From Alphaproteobacteria bacterium (GTDB lineage: Bacteria > Pseudomonadota > Alphaproteobacteria > Micavibrionales > Micavibrionaceae), in the NCBI GenBank assembly GCA_020445145.1, contig JAGRHC010000029.1, positions 1-64,000 of the forward strand: a stretch of DNA of 64,000 nt, given 5' to 3'. Both the position numbers and the translations under genes were made by a program. The stretch's first letter is position 1; every line of letters starts with the position of its first letter. This document shows positions 33,778-41,823 of the stretch, piece by piece. The notes under the pieces were generated by a model, which saw nothing but the letters and a program-made list of their open reading frames with translations, made no database searches and was not told the DNA's origin.

Positions 33778-34774
33778 CGCGTTTTCCGGCGGCGCGTCGG
33801 AGGCGTTGGCCGCCATCTTTTCCCTTTCCGGGCCTGTTCTTACCGAGAATGAAATTTCCTTGTTTCGTGAAGCCAATCCATTTGGCTTCATTTTGTTTGC
33901 CAGAAATTGCAAGGACCCGGCGCAGCTTAAGGCTCTTGTTCGGTCTTTGAAGGAGACTGTCGGTCGTGATTGCCCTGTTCTGATTGATCAGGAGGGCGGG
34001 AGGGTGCAGCGTTTACGTCCACCGCATTGGCGCAGTTATAGTCCCATGAAATATTATGGCGATCTTTATGGAGATGACCCGGAAAAGGCACTTGAAGAGA
34101 TACGGTTCGAGACGTTTCGTATGGCTGAGGAGTTGGCGGAGGCCGGGCTTAATGTGACTTGTGCTCCGGTTTTGGATCTTCTTTTTGATGGTGCGCATGA
34201 TATTATTGGTGACCGTTCTTTTTCCGGGGATCCGGATGTGGCGGCGCGGTTGGGGCTTTCTGTTTGCCGGAATTTGCTGCGGGCCGGGGTGACGCCGGTG
34301 ATCAAGCACATTCCAGGGCATGGTCGTGCGCGGGCGGATAGTCATCTGGCTTTGCCACGGGTCGAGGCGCCGCGGGATCATTTGAATGCTCTCGATTTTG
34401 AGCCGTTCCGGCAGGTTGCAATGTCGGAAGTCGGGGCGCAGGTCTGGGCGATGAGTGCGCATATTTTGTATCCTGAACTGGATGAAGGTTTGCCGGCGAC
34501 GCTGTCCTCTAAGATTATTGGCGAGGTTATTCGTTCGGATATCGGCTTTGACGGGATACTGGTTGGGGATGATCTGGATATGAAGGCGCTGGATGCTTAC
34601 GGGGATGTTTCCGAGCGGGCGCTGATCAGCTTGAAGGCGGGGTGCGATCTGGCGCTTTATTGTGCCGGTGAGATGGCGAATATGGTGAAACTGGCGGAAA
34701 GTCTTCCAAAAGTATCGCCGGAAACCCTGAAACGCTTGCAAAATGCAGAGAAGAGCGGGAAAGTGGCGGCATGA
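33767..34774 (+). CDS. nagZ: Beta-N-acetylhexosaminidase NagZ
   Basis: Glycoside hydrolase family 3 enzyme that removes GlcNAc from muropeptides in cell-wall recycling. I take TTG 33767 (LSNNAFSGGASEAL) because GGAGG lies 7 bp upstream; the overlapped stop of the SPOR gene supports coupling. About 335 residues. Motifs: DQEGGRVQRLR (substrate contact), KHIPGHGRARADSHLALP with the conserved Asp-His pair of NagZ, and GDDLDMKAL with the nucleophile Asp. A longer in-frame extension reading into the SPOR frame has no family basis. The gene ends in ATGA overlap with scpA. Confidence 0.94.
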   Translation: MSNNAFSGGASEALAAIFSLSGPVLTENEISLFREANPFGFILFARNCKDPAQLKALVRSLKETVGRDCPVLIDQEGGRVQRLRPPHWRSYSPMKYYGDLYGDDPEKALEEIRFETFRMAEELAEAGLNVTCAPVLDLLFDGAHDIIGDRSFSGDPDVAARLGLSVCRNLLRAGVTPVIKHIPGHGRARADSHLALPRVEAPRDHLNALDFEPFRQVAMSEVGAQVWAMSAHILYPELDEGLPATLSSKIIGEVIRSDIGFDGILVGDDLDMKALDAYGDVSERALISLKAGCDLALYCAGEMANMVKLAESLPKVSPETLKRLQNAEKSGKVAA

Positions 34775-35613
34775 CACAGATTGCGGCCGATATATCTCCC
34801 GTTACTTTTGAGGAAGATCCACCACGACGCCCGGAGACGAGCGCGGATGATGTCGATCAGCTTCTCCTCAATATTGACGGGTTTGAAGGGCCGATTGATA
34901 TTTTGCTGGAGCTTGCGCGATCTCAGAAGGTGGATCTGGCGAAGATTTCGATCTTGCAGTTGGTGCGCCAGTATCTTGGGTTTATCGAGCGGGCGAAGGC
35001 TCGAAATCTTGAATTGGCGGCGGAGTACCTGGTGATGGCGGCTTGGCTTGCGTATTTGAAGTCGCGGTTGTTTTTGCCTAAGGAGGAAAATAGCGAGGAG
35101 CCGAGCGCGGAAGACATGGCTCAGGCGTTGCAGTATCAGTTGCAGCGGCTTGAGGCGATGCAAAAGGCGGCGGAAATGCTTCTGGAGCGGCCTCGGCTCG
35201 GGCAGAGTGTTTTTGCGCGCGGGATGCCGGAGGGGTTGGAGAGCCGGACGGCGACGCGCTGGGATGTTTCTCTATACGATATGCTCAAGGCTTATGGAGC
35301 GATTGAGCGGCGGAATAACGATCAGACTTATGATTTGCCGGTGTTTAGCCTGATGTCGATGGAGCGGGCGATGGAGCGGCTGACGAAGATGCTGGGGAGT
35401 TTGCCGAAGAAGGGAACGGGCAGTGTCTGGACAACGCTTCAGAGCTTTATGCCTGAAGAGATCAAGGACCGGTTGTACGGGCGTTCGGCGCTGGCCTCGA
35501 CGTTTACAGCCGGGTTGGAGCTTGTGAAGCAGGGGCGACTGGAGATCAGGCAGGATGGGTTGTTTCGGCCTGTTTACATGCGGATGACGGATTATCAGGA
35601 GGAGGCCTTATGA
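34771..35613 (+). CDS. scpA: Segregation and condensation protein A
   Basis: Kleisin subunit of the SMC-ScpAB condensin. The 280-residue protein has the ScpA N-terminal helix pattern LNIDGFEGPIDILLELARSQ, then AKISILQLVRQYL, and AAEYLVMAAWLAYLKSRLFL, and the C-terminal winged helix. It overlaps nagZ by 4 bp (ATGA) and scpB overlaps its end by 4 bp, so all three are coupled. SMC itself is not in the window. Confidence 0.95.
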   Translation: MTQIAADISPVTFEEDPPRRPETSADDVDQLLLNIDGFEGPIDILLELARSQKVDLAKISILQLVRQYLGFIERAKARNLELAAEYLVMAAWLAYLKSRLFLPKEENSEEPSAEDMAQALQYQLQRLEAMQKAAEMLLERPRLGQSVFARGMPEGLESRTATRWDVSLYDMLKAYGAIERRNNDQTYDLPVFSLMSMERAMERLTKMLGSLPKKGTGSVWTTLQSFMPEEIKDRLYGRSALASTFTAGLELVKQGRLEIRQDGLFRPVYMRMTDYQEEAL

Positions 35614-36272
35614 CGATCGGGGCTCATATGCGTTTGCTGGAGGCTTTGTTGTTTGCCTCGCCTGCACCGCTTTCGGTGCGGGAGCTTCATGAGCGGATGC
35701 CGGAGGGGGCGGATGTTGGTGGTTTGTTGATGGCGCTACAGACTCATTATGACGGGCGCGGGATAGAGCTTTTGGAGAAACAGGGGATGTGGGCGTTTCG
35801 GACGGCTTCTGATCTTGGTGATGCGCTTTGTGTGGAGAAGCAGGAGCGGCGGAAATTGTCGCGCGCGGCGATGGAGACTTTGGCGATTATTGCCTATCAC
35901 CAGCCAGTGACGCGGGCTGAGGTTGAAAATATTCGCGGCGTTGCGACCCATAAGGGTACGCTGGATGCCTTGATGGAAATGGGGTGGATCAAGCCGGGAC
36001 GGCGGCGCGAGAGTCCCGGGCGGCCTGTGACGTGGGTGACGACGTCTGATTTTCTGGATCATTTTTCGCTGGAGGCGATTACGGATTTGCCGGGCATGGA
36101 TGAAATGAAGGCTTCGGGGCTACTGGACCGGCGGCCGGCGATTGAAACTCTGCCGCAGGCTGATCTGTTCACTGGACAGAAAAAGATGGATGGCGTAGAA
36201 GGATTAACGCCGCGCACCGAAGATGATGACGCGGATGAAGATGTCTATGCTGATGAAATGATGGAAGGATAG
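35610..36272 (+). CDS. scpB: Segregation and condensation protein B
   Basis: Dimeric winged-helix partner of ScpA in the condensin complex. Typical pieces: LLEALLFASPAPLSVREL, RKLSRAAMETLAIIAYHQPV, TRAEVENIRGV and the ESPGRPVTWVTT turn. 220 residues with an acidic C-terminus. It is translationally coupled to scpA and followed 5 bp later by tatA. Confidence 0.95.
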   Translation: MTIGAHMRLLEALLFASPAPLSVRELHERMPEGADVGGLLMALQTHYDGRGIELLEKQGMWAFRTASDLGDALCVEKQERRKLSRAAMETLAIIAYHQPVTRAEVENIRGVATHKGTLDALMEMGWIKPGRRRESPGRPVTWVTTSDFLDHFSLEAITDLPGMDEMKASGLLDRRPAIETLPQADLFTGQKKMDGVEGLTPRTEDDDADEDVYADEMMEG

Positions 36273-36277
36273 GGAAT

Positions 36278-36466
36278 ATGACGCCCGGACCGTTTCAAAT
36301 AATCCTGATTATTGTGCTTGTGCTTCTGGTTTTTGGAACCAGTCGCGTTCCTGGCATGATGGAGAATCTGGCCAAGGGAATTAACAGCTTTAAGAAAGGT
36401 CTGAAGGATTCTGATGCGCCGGACGACAAAGCTTTAGAAGACGCCAAAGATAAAAAAGAAGAGTAG
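36278..36466 (+). CDS. tatA: Sec-independent translocase subunit TatA
   Basis: A 62-residue TatA: short N-terminal membrane helix (FQIILIIVLVLLVFG), the FGTSRVPGMM hinge, an amphipathic helix (LAKGINSFKKGLKDSD) and an acidic tail. It lacks the usual Trp-His start (here MTPGPFQ) but is otherwise canonical. TatA oligomers form the pore for folded proteins. It is separated from tatB by one extra membrane-protein gene. Confidence 0.93.
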   Translation: MTPGPFQIILIIVLVLLVFGTSRVPGMMENLAKGINSFKKGLKDSDAPDDKALEDAKDKKEE

Positions 36467-36469
36467 TTT

Positions 36470-36913
36470 ATGGCCGAGCAGTTTGCGCAATTGCCTTGGT
36501 GGGCTCTGGTTTATCTGGCTTTTGTATTCGGTTTTACTGTGGCCGGGTCGAGCGGGAGGCTTAAGCGTAATCCGGTTAGTATCGGGCTTTCGATTGTTTC
36601 CTTCGGGTTTATTGCCGTTTTTGTGATCGGGTATTTTCACCGCAGCGTTATTGACGATATTGGCTGGCTTGTTGTGCCGATGGTGGTTTTGGGGATTGTC
36701 TGGGAGTTTTATCTGGCAGTGACGGAGACGGCGCGCGCGGAAGAAGATTTGAAAGACGATCCGGAGCTGACGGATGAAGAGCGGCGGTTTCTGATTAATT
36801 TTGCCGTGTTTATGAATGCGCTTCTGGTTGTGCCGGGTTATGCGCTTGGGATCAAGATGTGTCTTTATTTCTTCGGAATTGGGGCCTCGGCTCTTCTTTT
36901 GACCGGAGGGTGA
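36470..36913 (+). CDS. Membrane protein inserted between tatA and tatB, 147 aa
   Basis: Unrecognised integral membrane protein with four likely helices: LVYLAFVFGFTVAG, ISFVSFGFIAVFVIGYFH-like segment near residue 45-65, WLVVPMVVLGIVWEFYLAV and a C-terminal MCLYFFGIGASALLLTG. The loop carries an acidic, charged stretch (ARAEEDLKDDPELTDEERRF) on one side. It is 3 bp after tatA and 3 bp before the tatB GTG, with the same base composition as its neighbours, so it is part of the operon and not a recent intruder. Function unknown; an association with Tat is only suggested by position. Confidence 0.8.
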   Translation: MAEQFAQLPWWALVYLAFVFGFTVAGSSGRLKRNPVSIGLSIVSFGFIAVFVIGYFHRSVIDDIGWLVVPMVVLGIVWEFYLAVTETARAEEDLKDDPELTDEERRFLINFAVFMNALLVVPGYALGIKMCLYFFGIGASALLLTGG

Positions 36914-36916
36914 GGC

Positions 36917-37252
36917 GTGCTTGATATCGGCTGGCCGGAATTGCTGATGATTATGGCGGTGGCTGTGGTGGCGATCGGGCCGGATGAAATTCCTGTTTTG
37001 ATGCGCGGGCTTGGGCGGATTGTCCGGCGGTTTCAGTATATCAAGTTTGCGTTGTCGCGGCAGTTTGACGAGATTATGCAGGATTCCGATCTGGAGGAAC
37101 TTCGCAATTCTGTGAATTTTGAAGCGAGGCGCTATGAAGAGGCGATCCAGAACGGCGATTTTAATGAAGCCGAGGCGGATGAATATTATGACCTGATTGA
37201 TGATGCTGAGGCGCCTAAAGAGCCTCAGGGGAAGGATCAGGGGGATGCATAA
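36917..37252 (+). CDS. tatB: Sec-independent translocase subunit TatB
   Basis: TatB, part of the receptor complex with TatC. GTG start at 36917 (LDIGWPELLMIMAVAVVAIG). It has the TatB hallmarks: GWPEL before the membrane helix, GPDEIPVLMRGLG hinge, a long amphipathic helix and acidic C-terminus (EEAIQNGDFNEAEADEY). 111 residues. It overlaps the tatC start by 8 bp. Confidence 0.94.
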   Translation: MLDIGWPELLMIMAVAVVAIGPDEIPVLMRGLGRIVRRFQYIKFALSRQFDEIMQDSDLEELRNSVNFEARRYEEAIQNGDFNEAEADEYYDLIDDAEAPKEPQGKDQGDA

Positions 37253-38030
37253 TAAGGCACTGGAAGAGCATCAGCTTGCGTCACGCAAGCCTTTGACCGG
37301 GCATTTGATCGAGCTGCGCAAGCGGCTTTTGTGGTCGGTTCTGGTGATGGCGATCGGTACGGCGGTTTGTTTTCTTTTTGTTGACGATATTTACGGGTTT
37401 CTCGTTCGGCCTCTGGCGCAGGCAATGGGGGATAGCGATACGCGGCGCTTGATTTATACAGGGTTGACGGAAGCGTTTTTCACGTATTTGAAGGTGGCGT
37501 TTTTTGCCGGAATTTTTCTGACGTTTCCGGTTTTGCTGGTGCAGGTCTGGTTGTTTGTTGCTCCCGGTTTATATAAGGCGGAGCGACGGGCGTTTTTGCC
37601 ATTTTTGATAGCGACGCCGGTGCTGTTTTTTCTTGGTGGTGCGTGTGTTTATTATGTTGTTATGCCAACAGCTTGGCCGTTTTTCTTGAGTTTTGAGAGT
37701 AGGGGTGCGGATACGGTTTTGCCGATCCAGCTGGAGGCACGGGTGAGCGAATATCTCGATCTTGTTATGACGCTGATTTTTTCTTTCGGGCTTTGTTTTC
37801 AGCTTCCGGTGATTTTGACGTTGCTTGGGCGCGTCGGGCTGGTGAGTAGTGCCTGGCTTGCGGGGATGCGTAAATATGCGTTGATTGTGGCTTTTATTGT
37901 GGCTGCGATTTTGACGCCGCCTGATCTGGCCAGTCAGGTTTTGCTGGCGGTTCCTATTCTGGCGCTTTATGAGATTTCGATCTGGCTCGTGCGGATGAGC
38001 GAGAAGGGGCGCGATGGGCAAGCCTCTTGA
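37245..38030 (+). CDS. tatC: Sec-independent translocase subunit TatC
   Basis: The polytopic twin-arginine receptor. 261 residues from ATG 37245 (MHNKALEEHQL), overlapping the tatB stop. Typical motifs: PLTGHLIELRKRLLWSV, FEEE-like region at the cytoplasmic N-terminus, SFGLCFQLPVILTLLGRVG (late transmembrane segments) and six hydrophobic helices. It ends 17 bp inside zapE. Confidence 0.95.
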   Translation: MHNKALEEHQLASRKPLTGHLIELRKRLLWSVLVMAIGTAVCFLFVDDIYGFLVRPLAQAMGDSDTRRLIYTGLTEAFFTYLKVAFFAGIFLTFPVLLVQVWLFVAPGLYKAERRAFLPFLIATPVLFFLGGACVYYVVMPTAWPFFLSFESRGADTVLPIQLEARVSEYLDLVMTLIFSFGLCFQLPVILTLLGRVGLVSSAWLAGMRKYALIVAFIVAAILTPPDLASQVLLAVPILALYEISIWLVRMSEKGRDGQAS

Positions 38031-39117
38031 GATTTACCGGGCGCGTGTGGCGGACGGGGATTTAAAATCCGATCCGGCGCAGGAAAAGGCTGCGATCGCG
38101 CTTGATCTGGTTTATGAGGCTTTGACGGCTGAAACTGCGCGGCCTGCGCCGACATTTTTTCAAAAGATTATTGGTCGCGGCGCGGCGGAGGCAGAGCCAG
38201 TGCGCGGGCTTTATCTTTATGGTGGTGTCGGGCGCGGGAAATCCATGTTGATGGATTTGTTTTATGACGCTCTGCCGGAGAATGTTTCCAAGCGCCGGGT
38301 ACATTTTCACGAGTTTATGATCGGGGTTCATGATTATATTCATTCGCGCCGGAGCGATGAGAGTATTCGCGAGGGGACGGATGAGGCTTTGCCGGCGCTG
38401 GCCGGGCTGATCGTGGCGCAGTCGCATGTTTTGTGTTTTGATGAATTTCATGTGACGGATATCACGGACGCCATGATTTTGGGGCGTTTGTTCAAGATCT
38501 TGTTCGAGCAGGGTGTTGTTGTTGTGGCGACGAGCAACTGGCCGCCGGATCGCTTGTATGAAGGCGGATTGCAGCGGGAGCGGTTTTTGCCTTTTATCGC
38601 TTTGCTCAAGGAGAAGATGGATGTTCTGCATTTGCGCAGTCCTCATGATTACCGGATGGGGAGCGTTGCGGTTGAGGGGACCTATTTTTCGCCGTTGGGA
38701 CGTTTGGCGACGCAGGCGATGGACAGGGTTTTCGAGGCTTTGACGCAAGGCGCGGAGATCAAGCCCGATGTGATCGAGGTTAAAGGGCGCGCGATTGCGG
38801 TGCGTGCGGCTGGTGGTGGATGTGCGCGGTTTTCCTTTGCGCAGCTTTGCGAGCAGCCGCATGGTGCGGAGGATTTTATCCGGATTGCGCAGCGCTATGA
38901 TACGATCTTGATCGAGGATGTGCCGAAGATGGGTTATGACCGGCGGAACGAGGCCAAGCGGTTTATGACTTTGATCGATGCCTTGTATGAGGCCGAGGTT
39001 CGGGTGATTATTTCGGCGGCGATGCCAGCGGACAAGCTTTATGTCGGTCATGATCATGCGTATGAATTCCAGCGGACTGTGTCGCGGTTGATGGAGATGC
39101 AAGGGATGAGGTTCTAG
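38014..39117 (+). CDS. zapE: AFG1/ZapE family ATPase
   Basis: Cell-division ATPase of the AFG1/ZapE family, 367 residues. Walker A is GLYLYGGVGRGKSMLMDLFY; Walker B is HVLCFDEFHVTDI; later VVATSNWPPDRLYEGGLQRE and YDRRNEAKRFMTLID are typical of ZapE. In E. coli it acts at the septum with FtsZ. It overlaps tatC by 17 bp and ends in the inverted repeat at 39116. Confidence 0.93.
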   Translation: MGKPLEIYRARVADGDLKSDPAQEKAAIALDLVYEALTAETARPAPTFFQKIIGRGAAEAEPVRGLYLYGGVGRGKSMLMDLFYDALPENVSKRRVHFHEFMIGVHDYIHSRRSDESIREGTDEALPALAGLIVAQSHVLCFDEFHVTDITDAMILGRLFKILFEQGVVVVATSNWPPDRLYEGGLQRERFLPFIALLKEKMDVLHLRSPHDYRMGSVAVEGTYFSPLGRLATQAMDRVFEALTQGAEIKPDVIEVKGRAIAVRAAGGGCARFSFAQLCEQPHGAEDFIRIAQRYDTILIEDVPKMGYDRRNEAKRFMTLIDALYEAEVRVIISAAMPADKLYVGHDHAYEFQRTVSRLMEMQGMRF

Positions 39118-39172
39118 GTACAGGGTACGAGGTGCAAGAGAGGTGTTTTCTTGAACCTTGTATCTTGTACCT
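39116..39172. repeat. Imperfect inverted repeat between zapE and mdh
   Basis: Arms 39116-39138 and 39150-39172, roughly 18 of 23 positions pairing, loop of 11 nt. The core CGAGGTGCAAG also occurs at 48448-48458 near another intergenic repeat. There is no T-run after it, so it is not a simple terminator. It looks like a dispersed palindromic element. Confidence 0.6.
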
Positions 39173-39235
39173 GCAGAGGAAACGCGGTATGCCTTTAGGG
39201 CTTAGAGTTCTCGAATCACAGGAAAGGATATTCTC

Positions 39236-40219
39236 ATGAAAGCTCCCGTTCGTGTCGCCGTTACCGGTGCAGCAGGCCAGATTGGTTATGCGCTTTTGTT
39301 CCGTATTGCTTCGGGCGCGATGCTTGGTCCCGATCAGCCGGTGATTTTGCATTTGCTTGAGATTACGCCTGCTCTGGGCGCGCTTGAGGGCGTTGTGATG
39401 GAGCTGAATGACTGTGCGTTTCCTTTGCTTCATGGTGTTGTGACGACGGATGATGTGAATGTTGCGTTTAAGGATGTGGATTTTGCGCTTCTGGTTGGTG
39501 CGCGTCCGCGTGGTCCGGGTATGGAGCGTAAGGATTTGCTGGAGGCGAACGGGGCGATTTTCGGGCCACAAGGGAAGGCTTTGAGCGCGCATGCTTCGCG
39601 CGATGTGAAGGTTCTGGTGGTCGGGAATCCGGCGAATACGAATGCCCTGATCGCGCAGCAGAACGCGCCTGATCTTGATCCGCGCTGCTTTACGGCGATG
39701 GTGCGTCTGGATCATAACCGCGCGATTTCACAGCTTGCGGCGAAGACGGATGCGCATTCGACGGATGTTTCGCGGATGATTATCTGGGGCAATCACAGTT
39801 CGACGCAGTATCCGGATTTGCATCATGCGAGCGTGAAAGGTGTTGATGCGATTATGCAGGTTGACCAGCTTTGGTATGAGGGAACTTTTATTCCCGAAGT
39901 GCAGCAGCGCGGCGCAGCGATTATCAAGGCTCGCGGTGCGTCTTCGGCGGCGAGCGCGGCGAGCGCGGCGATTGACCATATGCGTTCCTGGGCTTTGGGG
40001 ACTGCGGATGGTGACTGGGTTTCGATGGCTATTCCGTCTGATGGATCGTACGGGATTGCGCCTGGTGTGATTTACGGTTATCCGGTGACCTGTAAAGGCG
40101 GGAAATATGAGATTGTGCAAGGGCTTGAGATCAATGATTTCTCTCGTGCAAGGATGGATGCGACCGATAAGGAGCTGCGCGAGGAGCGGAGCGCGGTTGA
40201 GCATTTGTTCGGTGCTTAA
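39236..40219 (+). CDS. mdh: Malate dehydrogenase (eukaryotic-cytosolic/bacterial type 1)
   Basis: TCA enzyme converting malate and NAD+ to oxaloacetate. 327 residues; NAD-binding [19 protein letters not shown], catalytic [13 protein letters not shown] (Asp) and [16 protein letters not shown] (His). It matches the MDH group related to eukaryotic cytosolic MDH rather than the LDH-like MDH typical of many alphaproteobacteria. Good start ATG 39236 after GGAAAGG. Strong terminator follows at 40256. Confidence 0.95.
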   Translation: MKAPVRVAVTGAAGQIGYALLFRIASGAMLGPDQPVILHLLEITPALGALEGVVMELNDCAFPLLHGVVTTDDVNVAFKDVDFALLVGARPRGPGMERKDLLEANGAIFGPQGKALSAHASRDVKVLVVGNPANTNALIAQQNAPDLDPRCFTAMVRLDHNRAISQLAAKTDAHSTDVSRMIIWGNHSSTQYPDLHHASVKGVDAIMQVDQLWYEGTFIPEVQQRGAAIIKARGASSAASAASAAIDHMRSWALGTADGDWVSMAIPSDGSYGIAPGVIYGYPVTCKGGKYEIVQGLEINDFSRARMDATDKELREERSAVEHLFGA

Positions 40220-40255
40220 GGCCTGACTGCGGATTTTTGATCTTATTTTTGAAGA

Positions 40256-40286
40256 GCTGCCTTTTGAAAAAAAAGGCAGCTTTTTT
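40256..40286 (+). terminator. Rho-independent terminator after mdh
   Basis: GCTGCCTTTT-GAAA-AAAAGGCAGC, 10-bp stem with GAAA loop, followed by TTTTTT. Confidence 0.92.
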
Positions 40287-40360
40287 GTGTTTGTAATGTA
40301 TTGAAGCAGAAGGATAAAACGGATTTCCTTCAGTTTGTTTGACGATTTTTCATCGGGGGG

Positions 40361-41683
40361 CTAGGCGCCAGCGCCGATTGTCATTGGTTTTGGTGTTGCT
40401 GCGGCGATTTGTTCCGGCGTTAGTTTGGCCAGATCCAGTTTTGTGGTTTCTGCCGCGGCGACTTTTGCCGACTCATCCGTTCCACCATTTGCCAATGTCT
40501 GGATATGGGTTTCGGTCAGGCTGGTCGGAGGATTTCCGGTCTGGTCGACGCCGCCGTTTGCCATGGTCTGTGCATGGGTGGCGGTCAGGCCGGTGGTTTT
40601 CGTATCGGCGCTGGCGACGATTGTTGGTTTGGTTGCGTCGGCGCTGGCAAGAGCTGTCGGGCCCGATGTTGGTGCTCTTTCGAGTTTTGCCAGTTGCGCA
40701 TTGTAATCGTCGTAGCGGCTTTCGATTGCTTTTTGGTAGCGCGCAAGGACTGTGCCTGCGGCTGCGCCGTTTTTGTAGAAGCTTCCATTGAGGGCGGCAT
40801 CACGACCGATGGCGGCTCCCATGTCTTTTGTTGATCCGCTTGCTTCTTCTTTGCGCATCATGGCGGCGCGTCCAGGCCCTACGTTATAGGCGGCGTATTG
40901 GTATTTCCATGTGTCTTGATCTTTGGGATCAATTTTCAATGTTTGGGCATTGTCTTTGATCAGGTGCGCGGCGGCAAAGGTTGATACGACCGGGTCATAT
41001 TGGAAATCGTGGGTCTTGCCGGCTTTGAGGGCGGCTTCAAATTTTTCTGCAATTTCCGGTGATTCCGGGTATGCCTTTTTAATTTCTGCGACCATTTCTT
41101 TGCCGTGCTGTTTCATGACACCTTGCCATGTGCCTTCGGAAAACTGCCAGTCGCCTTCGCAGCCAGAGCCGCTTTTTAGATTGTTTCCAAAGCTGCTTTC
41201 AAATCCCCACAGGCCTTTCATGAATTTCGGGTCTACGCCGGTTACTTCGGCGGCTTTTGGGATGGCGCCGACAACGGCTTGCTGGCGATCACCGACTTCA
41301 ATTTTTCCCAGGCTTGGGACGTTCGGTGCCATTGCCCGTACAGTTGCACGAGGGTTCTCAATGTGGAAGTTGTCGCGGACGAAGTCATTGACGCCTTTGT
41401 TGTCGAAGGCTGACAGGACTGTGTCCTGGCCGTGTTTCCCAAACATAGCAAGAATCAACGCCAAGAAGAACATGAACGGGTTGGCGTTCAGGGCATCCTG
41501 ATTGGCCTGATTTTTAATTGCGCGGTCCATGTCACGCTGGACTTTTTTCTCCGGTGTGTCGTCCGGTCCACCGTCAATTGTTGGTGCAGCTGTTGCTGCA
41601 GGCGCGGCGGTTACTGCTGCAGGGCCCACTGGCGCTACAGTTGCGGGGGATTCTGTTTGTGCTGGCTGGTTTGGTTCTGCCAA
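40361..41683 (-). CDS. Lytic-transglycosylase-like (SLT fold) protein with C-terminal repeats
   Basis: A 440-residue protein. The N-terminus is Ala/Pro-rich and low-complexity, then a hydrophobic patch (FMFFLALILAMFG). Residues ~150-300 resemble the SLT lysozyme fold: GLWGFESSFGNN (catalytic Glu), CEGDWQFSEGTWQG (G-x-x-Q-F) and YQYAAYNVGPGRAA (A-Y-N-x-G), so it probably cleaves peptidoglycan glycan strands. The C-terminus holds two 26-residue repeats (LTATHAQTMANGGVDQTGN and LTETHIQTLANGGTDES). There is no signal peptide, unlike most transglycosylases. It is downstream of a large coiled-coil protein gene on the same strand, separated by 140 bp, in a pair that breaks the TCA cluster. Confidence 0.75.
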   Translation of the reverse strand: MAEPNQPAQTESPATVAPVGPAAVTAAPAATAAPTIDGGPDDTPEKKVQRDMDRAIKNQANQDALNANPFMFFLALILAMFGKHGQDTVLSAFDNKGVNDFVRDNFHIENPRATVRAMAPNVPSLGKIEVGDRQQAVVGAIPKAAEVTGVDPKFMKGLWGFESSFGNNLKSGSGCEGDWQFSEGTWQGVMKQHGKEMVAEIKKAYPESPEIAEKFEAALKAGKTHDFQYDPVVSTFAAAHLIKDNAQTLKIDPKDQDTWKYQYAAYNVGPGRAAMMRKEEASGSTKDMGAAIGRDAALNGSFYKNGAAAGTVLARYQKAIESRYDDYNAQLAKLERAPTSGPTALASADATKPTIVASADTKTTGLTATHAQTMANGGVDQTGNPPTSLTETHIQTLANGGTDESAKVAAAETTKLDLAKLTPEQIAAATPKPMTIGAGA

Positions 41684-41823
41684 GTTTCACACCCTTTCAC
41701 TTTGGGCTTTTTGCCCATTTTTTGTTTTTGCGCTCTGGTTTATGGCGCTTTTCTTACCGCTTTATGCCAATTCTACATAGTTTGGGGCGCGGCGTCAAAC
41801 TTTTCCGCGGACCCCGAATTTCC

